DNA from: DASVTR01 sp036387475
Lineage (GTDB): Bacteria > Acidobacteriota > Blastocatellia > Pyrinomonadales > Pyrinomonadaceae
Direction: 5' to 3'
Length of the DNA stretch: 64,000 nucleotides
Assembly (NCBI GenBank): GCA_036387475.1
Contig: DASVTR010000003.1
Coordinates: 186,001-250,000, forward strand
Shown: positions 24,156-32,670 of the stretch, one piece after another
Layout of the letters: each line of letters starts with the position of its first letter
Position numbering within the stretch: position 1 is the first letter of the stretch
The notes under the pieces: generated by a model
The model's database searches: none
Seen by the model: the letters and a program-made list of their open reading frames with translations, nothing else
Told to the model about the DNA's origin: nothing
Made by a program: the position numbers and the translations under genes

Positions 24156-24959
24156 ATGTCACGCATCGTCACCGCCGCCATCGTCCTTCCAATCCTGATC
24201 GCTTCAATTTTAGTTTCGTGGCTTGCGCCGCTGTTTATTGCGCTGGCGGTGGTGGCAATGCTGCTAGGGTTGTATGAGTTTTGGCTGCTGGCGCGTCGGC
24301 GCGAGATGAAGCCGGATGTCGTGATTGGCTTTGCGGCGGCGGCGGCAATCTTGACAATCTTTTATTTCAACGAGCCGCCGTTCCTGCTGTGGATATTGCC
24401 TGCGTTTGTCATCATCGCGCTGTCGGCAGAGATGCTGCGCGGCGCTCCGTTTGAAAAGATGTTGGCGCAGGCGGGAGCAACCGTGCTCGGTGTGATGTAC
24501 GTTGTGCTGCTCGGCAGCCATCTCATCGCGGTGCGTACGGGCTTCAGGCAGGAATTGTCTGCCGATTTGCTGGCGTTCTTTTTCCTCGTCATCATGGGTT
24601 CGGACACGGGCGCTTATTATGTGGGACGCGCCTTCGGTCGTCATAAGCTCGCGCCGAATGTGAGTCCAGGGAAGACCTGGGAGGGCGCAATCGGTGGGAT
24701 GGCGGCGAGTCTCCTGATGGCTGCGGTCGCGCACTACTGGTTCTTTCCTGAACTACCGTTGAAAGTCGGATTACCGCTGGCCGCTCTGATGAACGTGCTG
24801 GGGGTCGTCGGAGATTTGACAGAAAGCGCACTCAAACGTGGTGCGGGCGCGAAGGATGCGGCGCAGATTCTACCCGGACACGGCGGTTTTCTTGACCGGC
24901 TCGATAGCTTGCTCTTCAACGCGCCGGTCATCTACTATTTCGGGCGAATGTATTTTTAG
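24156..24959 (+). CDS. cdsA: Phosphatidate cytidylyltransferase
   Basis: CdsA forms CDP-diacylglycerol from phosphatidate and CTP in the inner membrane, the branch point of phospholipid synthesis. It has about seven hydrophobic helices and the C-terminal signature KRGAGAKDAAQILPGHGGFL followed by DRLDSLLF, a near-perfect match to the family pattern. Length (267 aa) is normal. The ATG has no Shine-Dalgarno; element B3 lies just upstream and element D1 starts at its stop codon. Confidence 0.94.
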   Translation: MSRIVTAAIVLPILIASILVSWLAPLFIALAVVAMLLGLYEFWLLARRREMKPDVVIGFAAAAAILTIFYFNEPPFLLWILPAFVIIALSAEMLRGAPFEKMLAQAGATVLGVMYVVLLGSHLIAVRTGFRQELSADLLAFFFLVIMGSDTGAYYVGRAFGRHKLAPNVSPGKTWEGAIGGMAASLLMAAVAHYWFFPELPLKVGLPLAALMNVLGVVGDLTESALKRGAGAKDAAQILPGHGGFLDRLDSLLFNAPVIYYFGRMYF

Positions 24960-25045
24960 TAATCAGTAGTCAGTAATCAGTAATCAGTTAAAGACAAAAG
25001 CTGACTACTGATTACTAATTACTAATTACTGACTACTGACTACTG
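24958..25045. repeat. Palindromic word element D1 (cagtagtcagtaatcag family)
   Basis: Words of the form cagtaatcag/cagtagtcag run from the cdsA stop codon. Their complements (ctgattactaattactgact) end 3 nt before the dxr ATG. It fills the whole gap between the two genes. Confidence 0.86.
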
Positions 25046-25048
25046 TTT

Positions 25049-26248
25049 ATGAACGCTAAAGGCGTAGCGATTTTAGGCTCGACCGGCTCGATTGGTTGTA
25101 ACACGTTGCGTGTGTTGGAATCTTTCGGGGCAGAGCGGTTTCGCGTCGTGGCGCTGGGCGCTGGGCGAAATGTCGAAAAACTGGCGGAGCAGATAGCGCG
25201 ACACCAGCCGTCGTTGGTCTCTGTCGAATCTGAGGAATGCGCGGCGGATTTGCGTGCGCGTTTGCGCGGGCAGGAAACGAAAGCGCCGCGCATCCTGGTC
25301 GGCGAATCGGGCTTGGTCGAAGTTGCGACGCACACGCAGGCACACGTCGTCGTCTCTGCGACTGTCGGCGCAATCGGCTTTGTGCCGACATTGCGGGCGC
25401 TGGAAACGGGCAAGCGCGTCGCGCTGGCGAACAAGGAAACGCTGGTCATGGCGGGCGAACTTATGACGCGCGCTGCGCAAGCCTCTGGCGCTGAACTCCT
25501 GCCCGTTGATTCCGAGCACAACGCTTTGCACCAATGCTTGCGCGGAGAAAATCCAAAAGAGGTGCGGCGGTTAGTATTAACGGCTTCGGGCGGGCCGTTT
25601 CGCTTACAGACGAAGGCGGAGATGCGCCTGGCAACGGTCGCCGAAGCGATGCGTCATCCGACTTGGAGCATGGGCGCGAAAATCACGATTGATTCGGCGA
25701 CCTTGATGAATAAGGGTCTGGAAGTCATAGAAGCGCGCTGGCTCTTTGGCTTCGGGCCTGACGAGATAGGGATTCTGGTTCACCCGGAATCCATCGTCCA
25801 TTCGATGGTCGAGATGATTGACGGCTCGGTCATAGCGCAGATGGGCGTCACTGATATGCGGCACGCCATTCAATACGCGCTGACCTACCCTGAGCGCTAT
25901 CCTTCGGATTTGCCGGCGCTTGATCTAACGCAGCTTTCGACGCTCCATTTTGAAGCACCCGACACGGAGCGTTTCCCCTGCATCGCGCTCGCTTACCGCG
26001 CGCTGCGCGAGGGCGGCACGCTGCCCGCCGCGATGAACGCTGCAAACGAAGAGGCTGTGCGCGCCTTTCTTGATGAAGAGATCGCTTTGACGGACATTCC
26101 GCGCGTCATCGAGCAGGTGATGAACGAGCACGCAACGCGGGCCGTCAGCGACTTGAACGTAGTGCTTGAGACTGACCGCGCCGCGCGCAAGGCCGCCGCC
26201 GCCGTGATAGAGCAAATCGGGCAGGAAACAAACGTCGCAGCGGGATGA
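25049..26248 (+). CDS. dxr: 1-deoxy-D-xylulose-5-phosphate reductoisomerase
   Basis: Dxr makes methylerythritol 4-phosphate from deoxyxylulose phosphate with NADPH, the second step of the MEP pathway. The NADPH-binding start AILGSTGSIGCNTLRVLESF, LANKETLVMAGEL, the metal/substrate region PVDSEHNALHQCL and TLMNKGLEVIEARWLF are all present. Length (399 aa) is normal. It shares the block with ispG, uppS, cdsA and rseP. Element D1 ends 3 nt before the ATG, which lacks a Shine-Dalgarno. Confidence 0.96.
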   Translation: MNAKGVAILGSTGSIGCNTLRVLESFGAERFRVVALGAGRNVEKLAEQIARHQPSLVSVESEECAADLRARLRGQETKAPRILVGESGLVEVATHTQAHVVVSATVGAIGFVPTLRALETGKRVALANKETLVMAGELMTRAAQASGAELLPVDSEHNALHQCLRGENPKEVRRLVLTASGGPFRLQTKAEMRLATVAEAMRHPTWSMGAKITIDSATLMNKGLEVIEARWLFGFGPDEIGILVHPESIVHSMVEMIDGSVIAQMGVTDMRHAIQYALTYPERYPSDLPALDLTQLSTLHFEAPDTERFPCIALAYRALREGGTLPAAMNAANEEAVRAFLDEEIALTDIPRVIEQVMNEHATRAVSDLNVVLETDRAARKAAAAVIEQIGQETNVAAG

Positions 26249-26369
26249 GGAGTTTGACGCACTTAAGGCGCGCCGCGTAAACTAACAGACAACCGCGCAT
26301 CGGCCTTGTCGCTCTAAGTTGTCAGCCAGCAGCGCGCAGTTAAGATTAGAATTTTAGAGGCTTTAATTT

Positions 26370-27902
26370 ATGTCAGACCAATCTCAGACGGCCAATCAAT
26401 CGCAAACGCCTAAACGCAGAATCCCTCCGTTTTTAATCATCCTTCTTATTGGCTTGAGTGTGTTGGCGGCCTTTTCGTGGGCGAAGGGCTACATTGATTT
26501 TACTTCCGTGAAGGGCCTGTTCGCCTTCATCTTCATCCTTGGCGCGGCGGTCGTCATACACGAGTTCGGCCATTTCATCGTCGCCAAGCTGTTGAAAATC
26601 CGCGTCGAGACCTTCAGCGTCGGCTTTGGCCCAAGACTGTTCGGGCGCAAGTGGGGAACGACGGATTACCGCGTCTCTGCGATTCCGCTCGGCGGCTATG
26701 TCAAGCTCGGCGGCGACGAATCGAACTCGGCGCTTGAAGGCGAGAGTGCGCCGGACATTCCGCCCGAAGAGCAGTTTAACTTGCGTCCCAAGTGGCAGCG
26801 CATCGCCGTCGCCGTGGCCGGGCCGGTGATGAATATTTTGACGGCGCTCATGGTTCCGTTTGTCGCCGCGCTCTTTTTCGGTGTTCCGCTCTCGCCCGCG
26901 CCGGTCGTCACGCGCATCAACCCGAACGGCGCAGCCGCAGCCGCGGGTCTGCAACCCGGTGACCGCATCGTTTCTTTCAGCGGAACGGAGAACCCCTCCT
27001 GGGATCGCATTCGCGGCGACTCTATGCTCTCGCCCGAACAGCCCGTGCCGCTCGTCGTCGAGCGCAACGGTCAACGCTTGCCGCTGACGATTACGCCGAC
27101 GAAGCGAACAGAGGGCGAAGAGGTTATCGGCGATTTGGACTTTCTGCCGGATTACGGCGATTTGCCTGTCATCGTCAGCGTGGTCGAGCCGGGGACGCCC
27201 GCCGAAGAAGCAGGGCTGCAAAAGGGAGACCGTATTCTCTCTGTCGGCGACGAGCAGGTGCGTAGCGGCGAACAGGTCATGCAGTACATACGCGACCATA
27301 AAGCACAGCCCATTCGCCTGACGATTGATAGGGGCGGCGAGCAGAAAACCATCACTGCCACTACTCGTAAGCTCTCGGACGGCAAAGAGCGGCTCGGCTT
27401 CAGGCCCGAAGAGTTGATTCCCTACCAGCGCATAGGGTTGGCGGCTGGCTTGAGCTACGCCGTCAATTACAATCTAGAGATTCTGCGCCTGACAGGCAAA
27501 GCGCTCGGACAGTTGGTCAAAGGCGAGCGCTCTGCGCGCAATACTATTTCAGGGCCGATAGGCATTTACACAGCCGCTTCGACCGCCGCCAACGAACTCG
27601 GCTGGTCAGGCGTCTTTAGAATGTTGGGCTTTTTGAGCCTCAGCCTCGGCGTCTTTAACCTGCTGCCGATTCCAGTGCTCGACGGCGGCGCTATCTTCCT
27701 GTTGCTCATCGAAGCCATGCTCGGCTGGGTCGGCATCAAGCTGTCGATGACGATACGCGAGCGCATACAACAGGTCGGCTTCGTCATGCTGCTGCTGCTG
27801 ATGGGCTTCGTCATCACCAACGACCTGCTCAAGAAAGCTTCAAACTGGCGCGGCTCAGGGGAAGAGAAACCGGCGGTAGTAGCGCCCGCGCCGCAAAAAT
27901 AG
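26370..27902 (+). CDS. rseP: RIP-type zinc metalloprotease (site-2 protease)
   Basis: RseP cleaves transmembrane anti-sigma factors or signal-peptide remnants inside the membrane. The zinc site HEFGHFIVAK lies in the second hydrophobic segment (about residue 65). Two PDZ domains follow (about 180-250 and 265-345, with GLQPGDRIVSF and GLQKGDRILSVGD), and then the late motif NLLPIPVLDGG with the third ligand. At 510 residues it has an additional N-terminal helix compared with E. coli RseP. The start at 26370 follows GAGG. It lies between dxr and ispG, a common arrangement near the cdsA/dxr genes. Confidence 0.95.
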   Translation: MSDQSQTANQSQTPKRRIPPFLIILLIGLSVLAAFSWAKGYIDFTSVKGLFAFIFILGAAVVIHEFGHFIVAKLLKIRVETFSVGFGPRLFGRKWGTTDYRVSAIPLGGYVKLGGDESNSALEGESAPDIPPEEQFNLRPKWQRIAVAVAGPVMNILTALMVPFVAALFFGVPLSPAPVVTRINPNGAAAAAGLQPGDRIVSFSGTENPSWDRIRGDSMLSPEQPVPLVVERNGQRLPLTITPTKRTEGEEVIGDLDFLPDYGDLPVIVSVVEPGTPAEEAGLQKGDRILSVGDEQVRSGEQVMQYIRDHKAQPIRLTIDRGGEQKTITATTRKLSDGKERLGFRPEELIPYQRIGLAAGLSYAVNYNLEILRLTGKALGQLVKGERSARNTISGPIGIYTAASTAANELGWSGVFRMLGFLSLSLGVFNLLPIPVLDGGAIFLLLIEAMLGWVGIKLSMTIRERIQQVGFVMLLLLMGFVITNDLLKKASNWRGSGEEKPAVVAPAPQK

Positions 27903-27974
27903 TCTGGAATCAAGAGTCCGGAGTCTGGAGTCCGAAGACATGCTTTTGACTCCGGACTCCAGACTTTAGACTTG
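27902..27974. repeat. Palindromic word element B8 (gagtccggagtctggagtcc variant)
   Basis: The arms gagtccggagtctggagtcc and gactccggactccagacttt flank a short core. It begins at the rseP stop and ends about 8 nt before the ispG ATG. It is a shorter variant vocabulary related to family B. Confidence 0.78.
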
Positions 27975-27982
27975 GTAAGAAG

Positions 27983-29080
27983 ATGAGAGAATCCAGAGCC
28001 GTCAAGGTTAAGAATGTGCAGATTGGCGGAGGTGCGCCGGTCGCCGTGCAGTCGATGACGAAGACCGACACGGTTGATGTCGCGGGGACAGTCGCGCAGA
28101 TTGAAGAGATGATGAAGGCGGGCTGCGAGATTGTACGCGTCGCCGTACCCGACAAGGATGCTGCGCTTGCTCTCAAAGAGATTAGAAAGCGCGTCCCCCA
28201 AGTGCCGCTCGTCGCAGACATACACTTTCATTACAAACTGGCGCTGATGGCGCTCGAAGCGGGCGTTGATAAGCTGCGCTTAAATCCCGGCAACATCGGC
28301 GCGCATGAACGCGTGCGCGAGGTCGTGCGCGCGGCGCAGGCGCAGAACGTCCCGATTCGCATAGGCGTCAACGGCGGCTCGCTCGAAAAAGATTTGCTCG
28401 CACGCTACGGCACGGCCACGCCCGAAGCGATGGTCGAATCGGCGCTACGCCACATACGCATCCTCGAAGACCTTGGCTTTACGGACACCATCGTCTCTCT
28501 GAAAGCATCGGACGTACATCGCACGGTGGCTGCGTATCGCTTGCTGGCCGCGCAGGTTGATTACCCCCTGCACCTCGGCGTCACAGAAGCGGGCACGGCC
28601 TTTAGCGGCACAATCAAGTCTGCCATCGGCCTCGGCATACTTTTGCACGAAGGCATCGGCGATACGATTCGCGTCTCTCTGGCCGCAGAGCCGCAGGAAG
28701 AGGTGCGCGTCGCCTGGGATATTCTCAAGTCTCTGGAACTCAGAAAGCGCGGCGTCACGGTCGTCGCCTGCCCGACGTGTGGGCGTCTTGATGTTGACGA
28801 TTTCGTCGGCATCGTGACGGAGATTGAACGCCGGTTGGCCCACATCGAAGAGCCGCTGCATCTCTCCATCATGGGCTGCGCGGTCAACGGGCCGGGCGAA
28901 GCGCACGATTCCCAACTCGGCGTCACCTTCGGTCGCAACGTCGGGATGATTTACAAAAACGGCGTGCCGATGCGGAAAGTCGCGGGCGCGGACATCGTAG
29001 AAGCCTTCGTCAAAGAGGCAGAGCAACTCGTCGCCGAAGGAGCGAAAGAGGCAGAGCCGGAACTCGTCACCATCAAATAA
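27983..29080 (+). CDS. ispG: (E)-4-hydroxy-3-methylbut-2-enyl-diphosphate synthase
   Basis: IspG (GcpE) is the [4Fe-4S] enzyme of the penultimate MEP-pathway step. Typical segments are VQSMTKTDTVDV, LVADIHFHYKLA, DKLRLNPGNIG and IRIGVNGGSLEKDLL. The cluster cysteines are in VACPTCGRLD and SIMGCAVNGPGEA. Length (365 aa) fits the short bacterial form. It ends the isoprenoid/envelope block and is followed by a strong bidirectional terminator at 29103-29148. A weak GGTAAG-like site precedes the ATG, next to element B8. Confidence 0.96.
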   Translation: MRESRAVKVKNVQIGGGAPVAVQSMTKTDTVDVAGTVAQIEEMMKAGCEIVRVAVPDKDAALALKEIRKRVPQVPLVADIHFHYKLALMALEAGVDKLRLNPGNIGAHERVREVVRAAQAQNVPIRIGVNGGSLEKDLLARYGTATPEAMVESALRHIRILEDLGFTDTIVSLKASDVHRTVAAYRLLAAQVDYPLHLGVTEAGTAFSGTIKSAIGLGILLHEGIGDTIRVSLAAEPQEEVRVAWDILKSLELRKRGVTVVACPTCGRLDVDDFVGIVTEIERRLAHIEEPLHLSIMGCAVNGPGEAHDSQLGVTFGRNVGMIYKNGVPMRKVAGADIVEAFVKEAEQLVAEGAKEAEPELVTIK

Positions 29081-29102
29081 CCTGTACCAGAGGTTAACGG
29101 TA

Positions 29103-29148
29103 AAAGGGACGGCTGCGAGCACATGCGAGCGCTCGCAGCCGTCCCTTT
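29103..29148. terminator. Strong bidirectional hairpin terminator (ispG / FG-GAP gene)
   Basis: An 18-bp perfect stem (AAAGGGACGGCTGCGAGC and complement) with a 10-nt loop lies between the convergent stop codons. Short T-runs occur on both strands. Confidence 0.85.
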
Positions 29149-29221
29149 GTGTGCCAATCGCCCGCCCTCTCACGCCCGCTTGCCCGGAAAACTTAATGAA
29201 GCGTGATCGTCTGCCGTTTGC

Positions 29222-30073
29222 TTACTGCGGCAGGTAGGCAGACGGCGCGGGCACGTCACCGCTGCCGCCCAGGTACTGCAATTGCACCTGCCCTGTGAAA
29301 CTCCTGATGATGTACCAGTTGCCTTCCGATGCGCGCCAGACGGCGATGTCCGTTTTGCCGTCGCCGTCATAGTCTGCCGGGACAGGCGTGTCTGTGTTGT
29401 TGCCCCAGTTGCGCAGTGAGACGGTGTTGGTCTGGCTCTGTACGATGTACCAGTTGCCCTCTGAGCCGCGCCAGACGGCAAGGTCAGTCCTGGAGTCGCC
29501 GTCGTAGTCGCCCGGCACTGCCTTATCGCCGAGCGAGCCGTTGCCCCAATAATAGTGTACGCGCGTGGTGTTGTTGGAGCTTTGGATGATGTACCAGTTG
29601 TGGTCTGTGGGATTCCAGACGGAGACATCAGCGCGAGCGTCGCCGTCGAAGTCTGCGGGCACCTGGACTGTGCCGAGCAGGCGTGCGAGGCTGAGGTGTG
29701 GAGTGTTGTTGACGATGGTGAATTGGCCGCCGATAACAATCTTTCCGTCAGACTGCAAGGCGATGGCTTCCACGCGAGCGTTCGCCCCCGGCATGGAATT
29801 GAAAGAGGTATCGAGCGAGCCATCAACGTTGAGGCGTGCGATGCGAAGGCACGCTACATTGTTGATAGTAACGAAGTCTCCCCCGACTAAGGTTTTCCCA
29901 TCCGCCTGCACAGCGACGGCGTAGATTGCACCGCCCCCATTGGTGACGAGGGGATTAAACGTCGCGTCCGGCTTGACGACGGCTCGCGCCTGCGTAGCGC
30001 CTAACAGGAAGTTACAACCGACGAGCAGCAACATGGCTGCCAGCCGCAACGAATTAAGGGGGCGAGGGAACAT
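29222..30073 (-). CDS. Delta-60 repeat plus FG-GAP/VCBS repeat secreted protein
   Basis: A signal sequence (LAAMLLLVGCNFLLG) carries a possible lipobox LVGC as well as a signal-peptidase I site after QARA. Delta-60 propeller repeats follow (VAVQADGKTLVGGDF, IALQSDGKIVIGGQF; about residues 45-125). After these come four FG-GAP-like repeats of the form PADFDGDARADVSVWNP and NWYIIQS. Such proteins are exported or surface-anchored and probably bind calcium; their role is unknown. At 283 residues the propellers seem incomplete, so it may be a short family member. It converges on ispG. Confidence 0.85.
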   Translation of the reverse strand: MFPRPLNSLRLAAMLLLVGCNFLLGATQARAVVKPDATFNPLVTNGGGAIYAVAVQADGKTLVGGDFVTINNVACLRIARLNVDGSLDTSFNSMPGANARVEAIALQSDGKIVIGGQFTIVNNTPHLSLARLLGTVQVPADFDGDARADVSVWNPTDHNWYIIQSSNNTTRVHYYWGNGSLGDKAVPGDYDGDSRTDLAVWRGSEGNWYIVQSQTNTVSLRNWGNNTDTPVPADYDGDGKTDIAVWRASEGNWYIIRSFTGQVQLQYLGGSGDVPAPSAYLPQ

Positions 30074-30521
30074 TGCTTGATCCTTTCTCTAAAGAGGGGC
30101 TGGCCGTCCGTAAAGCGCGGGCAGCTTGTGTGTTGATGTCGTTGTGGCAAGCGACCGCGAGCGGCTACTTCTTGAATGAAACGAACGGGATACTGGGATT
30201 CACTGTGTACGGGCGTGCCGGAGGAACATCTACGGCACGGGAACTGGGCCAATAACGCCAGCCATACTAAAAACTCGCGCACGCCTTGTCAACCTGACCG
30301 CCACCCGCATCCGAACCGGCCTGCGCCGCCCGAAAACGCCGGTATCCTGCTTAAATCAATCAGGAACAGCACTTGCAGCCACGCATTTAGTATCCGATAT
30401 AGCTAGTGCCACCACATCCTAGCAGGACAATCGGCAAGGCACAGGGAAAAGGGATGAAAGCGCGGCTAACCCAATTTGAGTTAGCCGCGCTTTCATCACT
30501 CCGCCTTTCACTGCTACTGTT
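30074..30521. other. Intergenic region upstream of the delta-60/FG-GAP gene
   Basis: The 448-nt gap holds the terminator of the REC-ATPase gene at 30453-30497. The rest presumably carries the promoter of the delta-60 gene, but I see no convincing boxes and no coding sequence. Confidence 0.6.
30453..30497 (-). terminator. Hairpin terminator of the REC-ATPase gene
   Basis: An 18-bp perfect stem (GATGAAAGCGCGGCTAAC and complement) with a 9-nt loop starts 25 nt after the stop codon. It is followed on the minus strand by CCCTTTTCCC. Confidence 0.82.
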
Positions 30522-31391
30522 TCAAGCCGTCGCTTCCGCGCTATCGAGATACTTAATGAGCAGCACCTCGTTGTGCCGCTCGTTGTAAATCATTTCGTCA
30601 ACCAACTCGCGTGCGATGAGAATGCCGAAGCCGCCGGGGCGGATGCCCTCGTCTTCGCGTACGCGCTCGTGCTGCACGGGGTCGCCAGCGGGATTGAGAA
30701 AGGCCGCGATTGGGCCTTCGGGCGTGTAGAGCGATTCGATGCTGAAGCCTTTGCCGGGGTCTTTGATGCGGTACATGATGATGCGCGGCGTGCGCAGGTA
30801 GCCGACTTCGACGTGCTTGCGTGGGTCGTTTTTGCCGCCGTACTCAATGGCGTTGCGTAGCATCTCGCGGAAAGCGTAGGTGATGCTGTCGCGCGTGGGC
30901 TGCGGTAAATCCGTCTTCAATTGCGACATCAAACGCCCCAGCGGGTCAATCGCCGCGCGGTCGCAAGGCACGCGCAACTCAATCCATTCGGGACGCGCCG
31001 AGAGGACTTCTATGTGCACGTCCTGAGGGTCAAGCTTTAAGGCGGCTTCGATGGCCGAATAAAGTTGCGGGAGGTCGAAGGGCTTGGCTAGAAAATCGCA
31101 AGCCTGGTCGCGTAGAGCGCTGAGCGCCGCTTCGGGCGTAGTAAGCGCCGTCATGATGATGACGCGCAATTCCTTGTTCCTCGCCCGCAACTGCGAGAGC
31201 ATCGTCAGGCCGTCCATCTTCGGCATCATCACGTCCAGCAGCGCCAAGTCAATAGGCTCTTTTTCGATGGCCGCGAACCCCTCGAAAGCGTCGTCGGCCC
31301 GTATCACTTCGTAACCCTCGCCCCTCAAGGCAGAGCCGAGCAGATGTTGCAACTCGGCATTGTCATCCACTACCAGAATTCTTTTTGCCAT
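30522..31391 (-). CDS. Response regulator fused to an RsbW-like ATPase domain
   Basis: Residues 1-120 form a receiver domain with the acidic pair DD (9-10), phospho-acceptor D53 in LLDVMMPKMDG, a conserved Thr (MTALTTPEAA) and Lys (FLAKPFD). Residues about 130-285 form a GHKL ATPase domain with the N-box FREMLRNAIEYGG, the G1 box IKDPGKGFS and the G2-like box RPGGFGILIARELVDE. These resemble anti-sigma serine kinases (RsbW/SpoIIAB) rather than histidine kinases, as there is no phospho-His. This suggests a phosphorylation-controlled partner-switch output. GGAG lies 8 nt before the ATG. Confidence 0.88.
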   Translation of the reverse strand: MAKRILVVDDNAELQHLLGSALRGEGYEVIRADDAFEGFAAIEKEPIDLALLDVMMPKMDGLTMLSQLRARNKELRVIIMTALTTPEAALSALRDQACDFLAKPFDLPQLYSAIEAALKLDPQDVHIEVLSARPEWIELRVPCDRAAIDPLGRLMSQLKTDLPQPTRDSITYAFREMLRNAIEYGGKNDPRKHVEVGYLRTPRIIMYRIKDPGKGFSIESLYTPEGPIAAFLNPAGDPVQHERVREDEGIRPGGFGILIARELVDEMIYNERHNEVLLIKYLDSAEATA

Positions 31392-31410
31392 GATTCATTC
31401 TCCGATTAGC

Positions 31411-31494
31411 AGAACGATGAAGTAGGAACGTTGAACGATGAACTATCAAGAGCAAGTCTTTCATTCCGCGTTCATCGTTCCGACTTCATCGTTT
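31411..31494. repeat. Palindromic word element C3
   Basis: Arms of gaacgatgaagtaggaacg words and their complements enclose the core aactatcaagagcaagtctt. It overlaps the holB 3' end by about 30 nt, so it encodes the last ten residues of HolB. Confidence 0.84.
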
Positions 31495-32534
31495 GGTTGA
31501 GCCATTGCGAGAAAGAGCGCGTCGGTGGCTACTTTGCGGTTGATGTTGACTTCCAGCCCGCGACGATGCGTTTCGATTTGCGAGAGCCAGCGTGCGGCGC
31601 GACGACTGCTGACCTGTGCGGAAATCTTCTTCAAGGGAGCGAGCAGGTCTTGGTGGACGAGTTGCTTGCCGGAGGGGTCAAGCAGGAGCGTCCAAGCGTC
31701 GTGAATCAACGTCGCAAGGACATCAAGGCGCGGCTCGTATTCATCCTTGCGCTTGGCGTCGGTCAGTTCTTCCGAGGCGCGCAGCAGCCGCGCGCGGTCA
31801 CCGTCGAGCGCGAGAGCGCTGAGCACGTCGAGCATCGCCTCGCGCTGCTCGCGATAGCCTTTGAGATCGTTTGTCAGCGCGCGTCCGATGCTGCCGCGCG
31901 ATGTGTGGGCCAACAAACGCGCATCTTCAATTGACAGCTTTCCCTTTTCGTCTCGCAGTAGATAGGCTTCGATTTCGGCGGGCGTCAGGGGAGAGAAGCG
32001 AATCGCTTGGCAGCGCGAACGAATCGTCGGCAACAGTGCAGCGGGGCGAGACGTGAGCAGAATCAAATGCGACGTAGCGGGCGGCTCTTCGAGCGTCTTC
32101 AGGATGGCGTTTGAAGATGCGTCGTTAAGCTTCTCGGCATCTTCGATGAGAAAGATTCTGGCCGTATCTTCAAATGGGCGAAAGTTTGCTTCGCGCTCAA
32201 GGTCGCGCATCGTGTCAACGAAAATCGCTCGATTGTAGGGCCGCGCCAGCCCGACATCCGGGTGTGCGCTCAGGATAATCTTCCTGTGAGCATCCCTGTC
32301 GTCAGAGGCTGGGAGCACAAACTCCTTGATGCGTTTGCATGACGGGCAAGTGTCGCAGGCTTCCTGGCCGACAGGCGTACGGCAATTCAAAGCCTTCGCC
32401 AGTTCGAGCGCAAAGAGCTTTTTCCCGACTCCCTCTTCGCCCGCAAACAGGAGCGCACCCGGCACGCGCCGCGCCGCTATCATCCGCCGCAGGATTTCCT
32501 TAACACGCTGATTTCCGATGAGACTAGAAAACAT
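31461..32534 (-). CDS. holB: DNA polymerase III delta' subunit (clamp-loader)
   Basis: HolB is part of the clamp loader that opens the DnaN ring. The Walker-A-like GEEGVGKK lies near residue 34. The zinc-binding Cys set is CRTPVGQEACDTCPSC, with further motifs FLIEDAEKLNDASSNAILK, TLEEPPATSHLILLTS and IRSRCQAIRF. I choose ATG 32534 over TTG 32540. The C-terminal NDEVGTMNAE is encoded by palindromic element C3 and is not part of the family. Directly upstream, element B4 fills the gap to tmk, and no Shine-Dalgarno is visible. Confidence 0.93.
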   Translation of the reverse strand: MFSSLIGNQRVKEILRRMIAARRVPGALLFAGEEGVGKKLFALELAKALNCRTPVGQEACDTCPSCKRIKEFVLPASDDRDAHRKIILSAHPDVGLARPYNRAIFVDTMRDLEREANFRPFEDTARIFLIEDAEKLNDASSNAILKTLEEPPATSHLILLTSRPAALLPTIRSRCQAIRFSPLTPAEIEAYLLRDEKGKLSIEDARLLAHTSRGSIGRALTNDLKGYREQREAMLDVLSALALDGDRARLLRASEELTDAKRKDEYEPRLDVLATLIHDAWTLLLDPSGKQLVHQDLLAPLKKISAQVSSRRAARWLSQIETHRRGLEVNINRKVATDALFLAMAQPNDEVGTMNAE

Positions 32535-32543
32535 ACTCAACTG

Positions 32544-32670
32544 CGAATTCAGAATTCAGGAGTCAGAATCCAGAAGAAAAGAAAAATAAAAGCTAGTCTC
32601 AGCCGCTTATTCTGGCTTCTGGATTCTGACTCCTGAATTCTGTTCTTTGACTCCTGACTCCTGAATTCTG
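32544..32670. repeat. Palindromic word element B4 (inverted core, extended arms)
   Basis: Arms of cagaattcaggagtcagaat words are complemented on the other side with an additional half-arm. About 64 nt lie inside tmk and encode its tail. The left end is 9 nt from the holB ATG. Confidence 0.88.

Noticed and set aside
24958..25045. Possible CRISPR array in the regularly repeating D-type words
   Set aside because: Repeats are 8-12 nt words without unique spacers of constant length, arms are complementary, and no cas gene is nearby.
26433..27299. A 288-codon open frame on the minus strand opposite rseP
   Set aside because: It is the antisense of a strongly supported gene; long antisense frames are common in GC-rich DNA. 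It has no recognisable motifs.
28445..29173. A 242-codon open frame antisense to ispG
   Set aside because: It overlaps all of the catalytic half of ispG and shows no family pattern; it arises from codon bias.
30001..30406. Small open frames on both strands in the gap before the delta-60 gene
   Set aside because: They overlap each other and the signal-peptide coding end, and show no motif or start signal.
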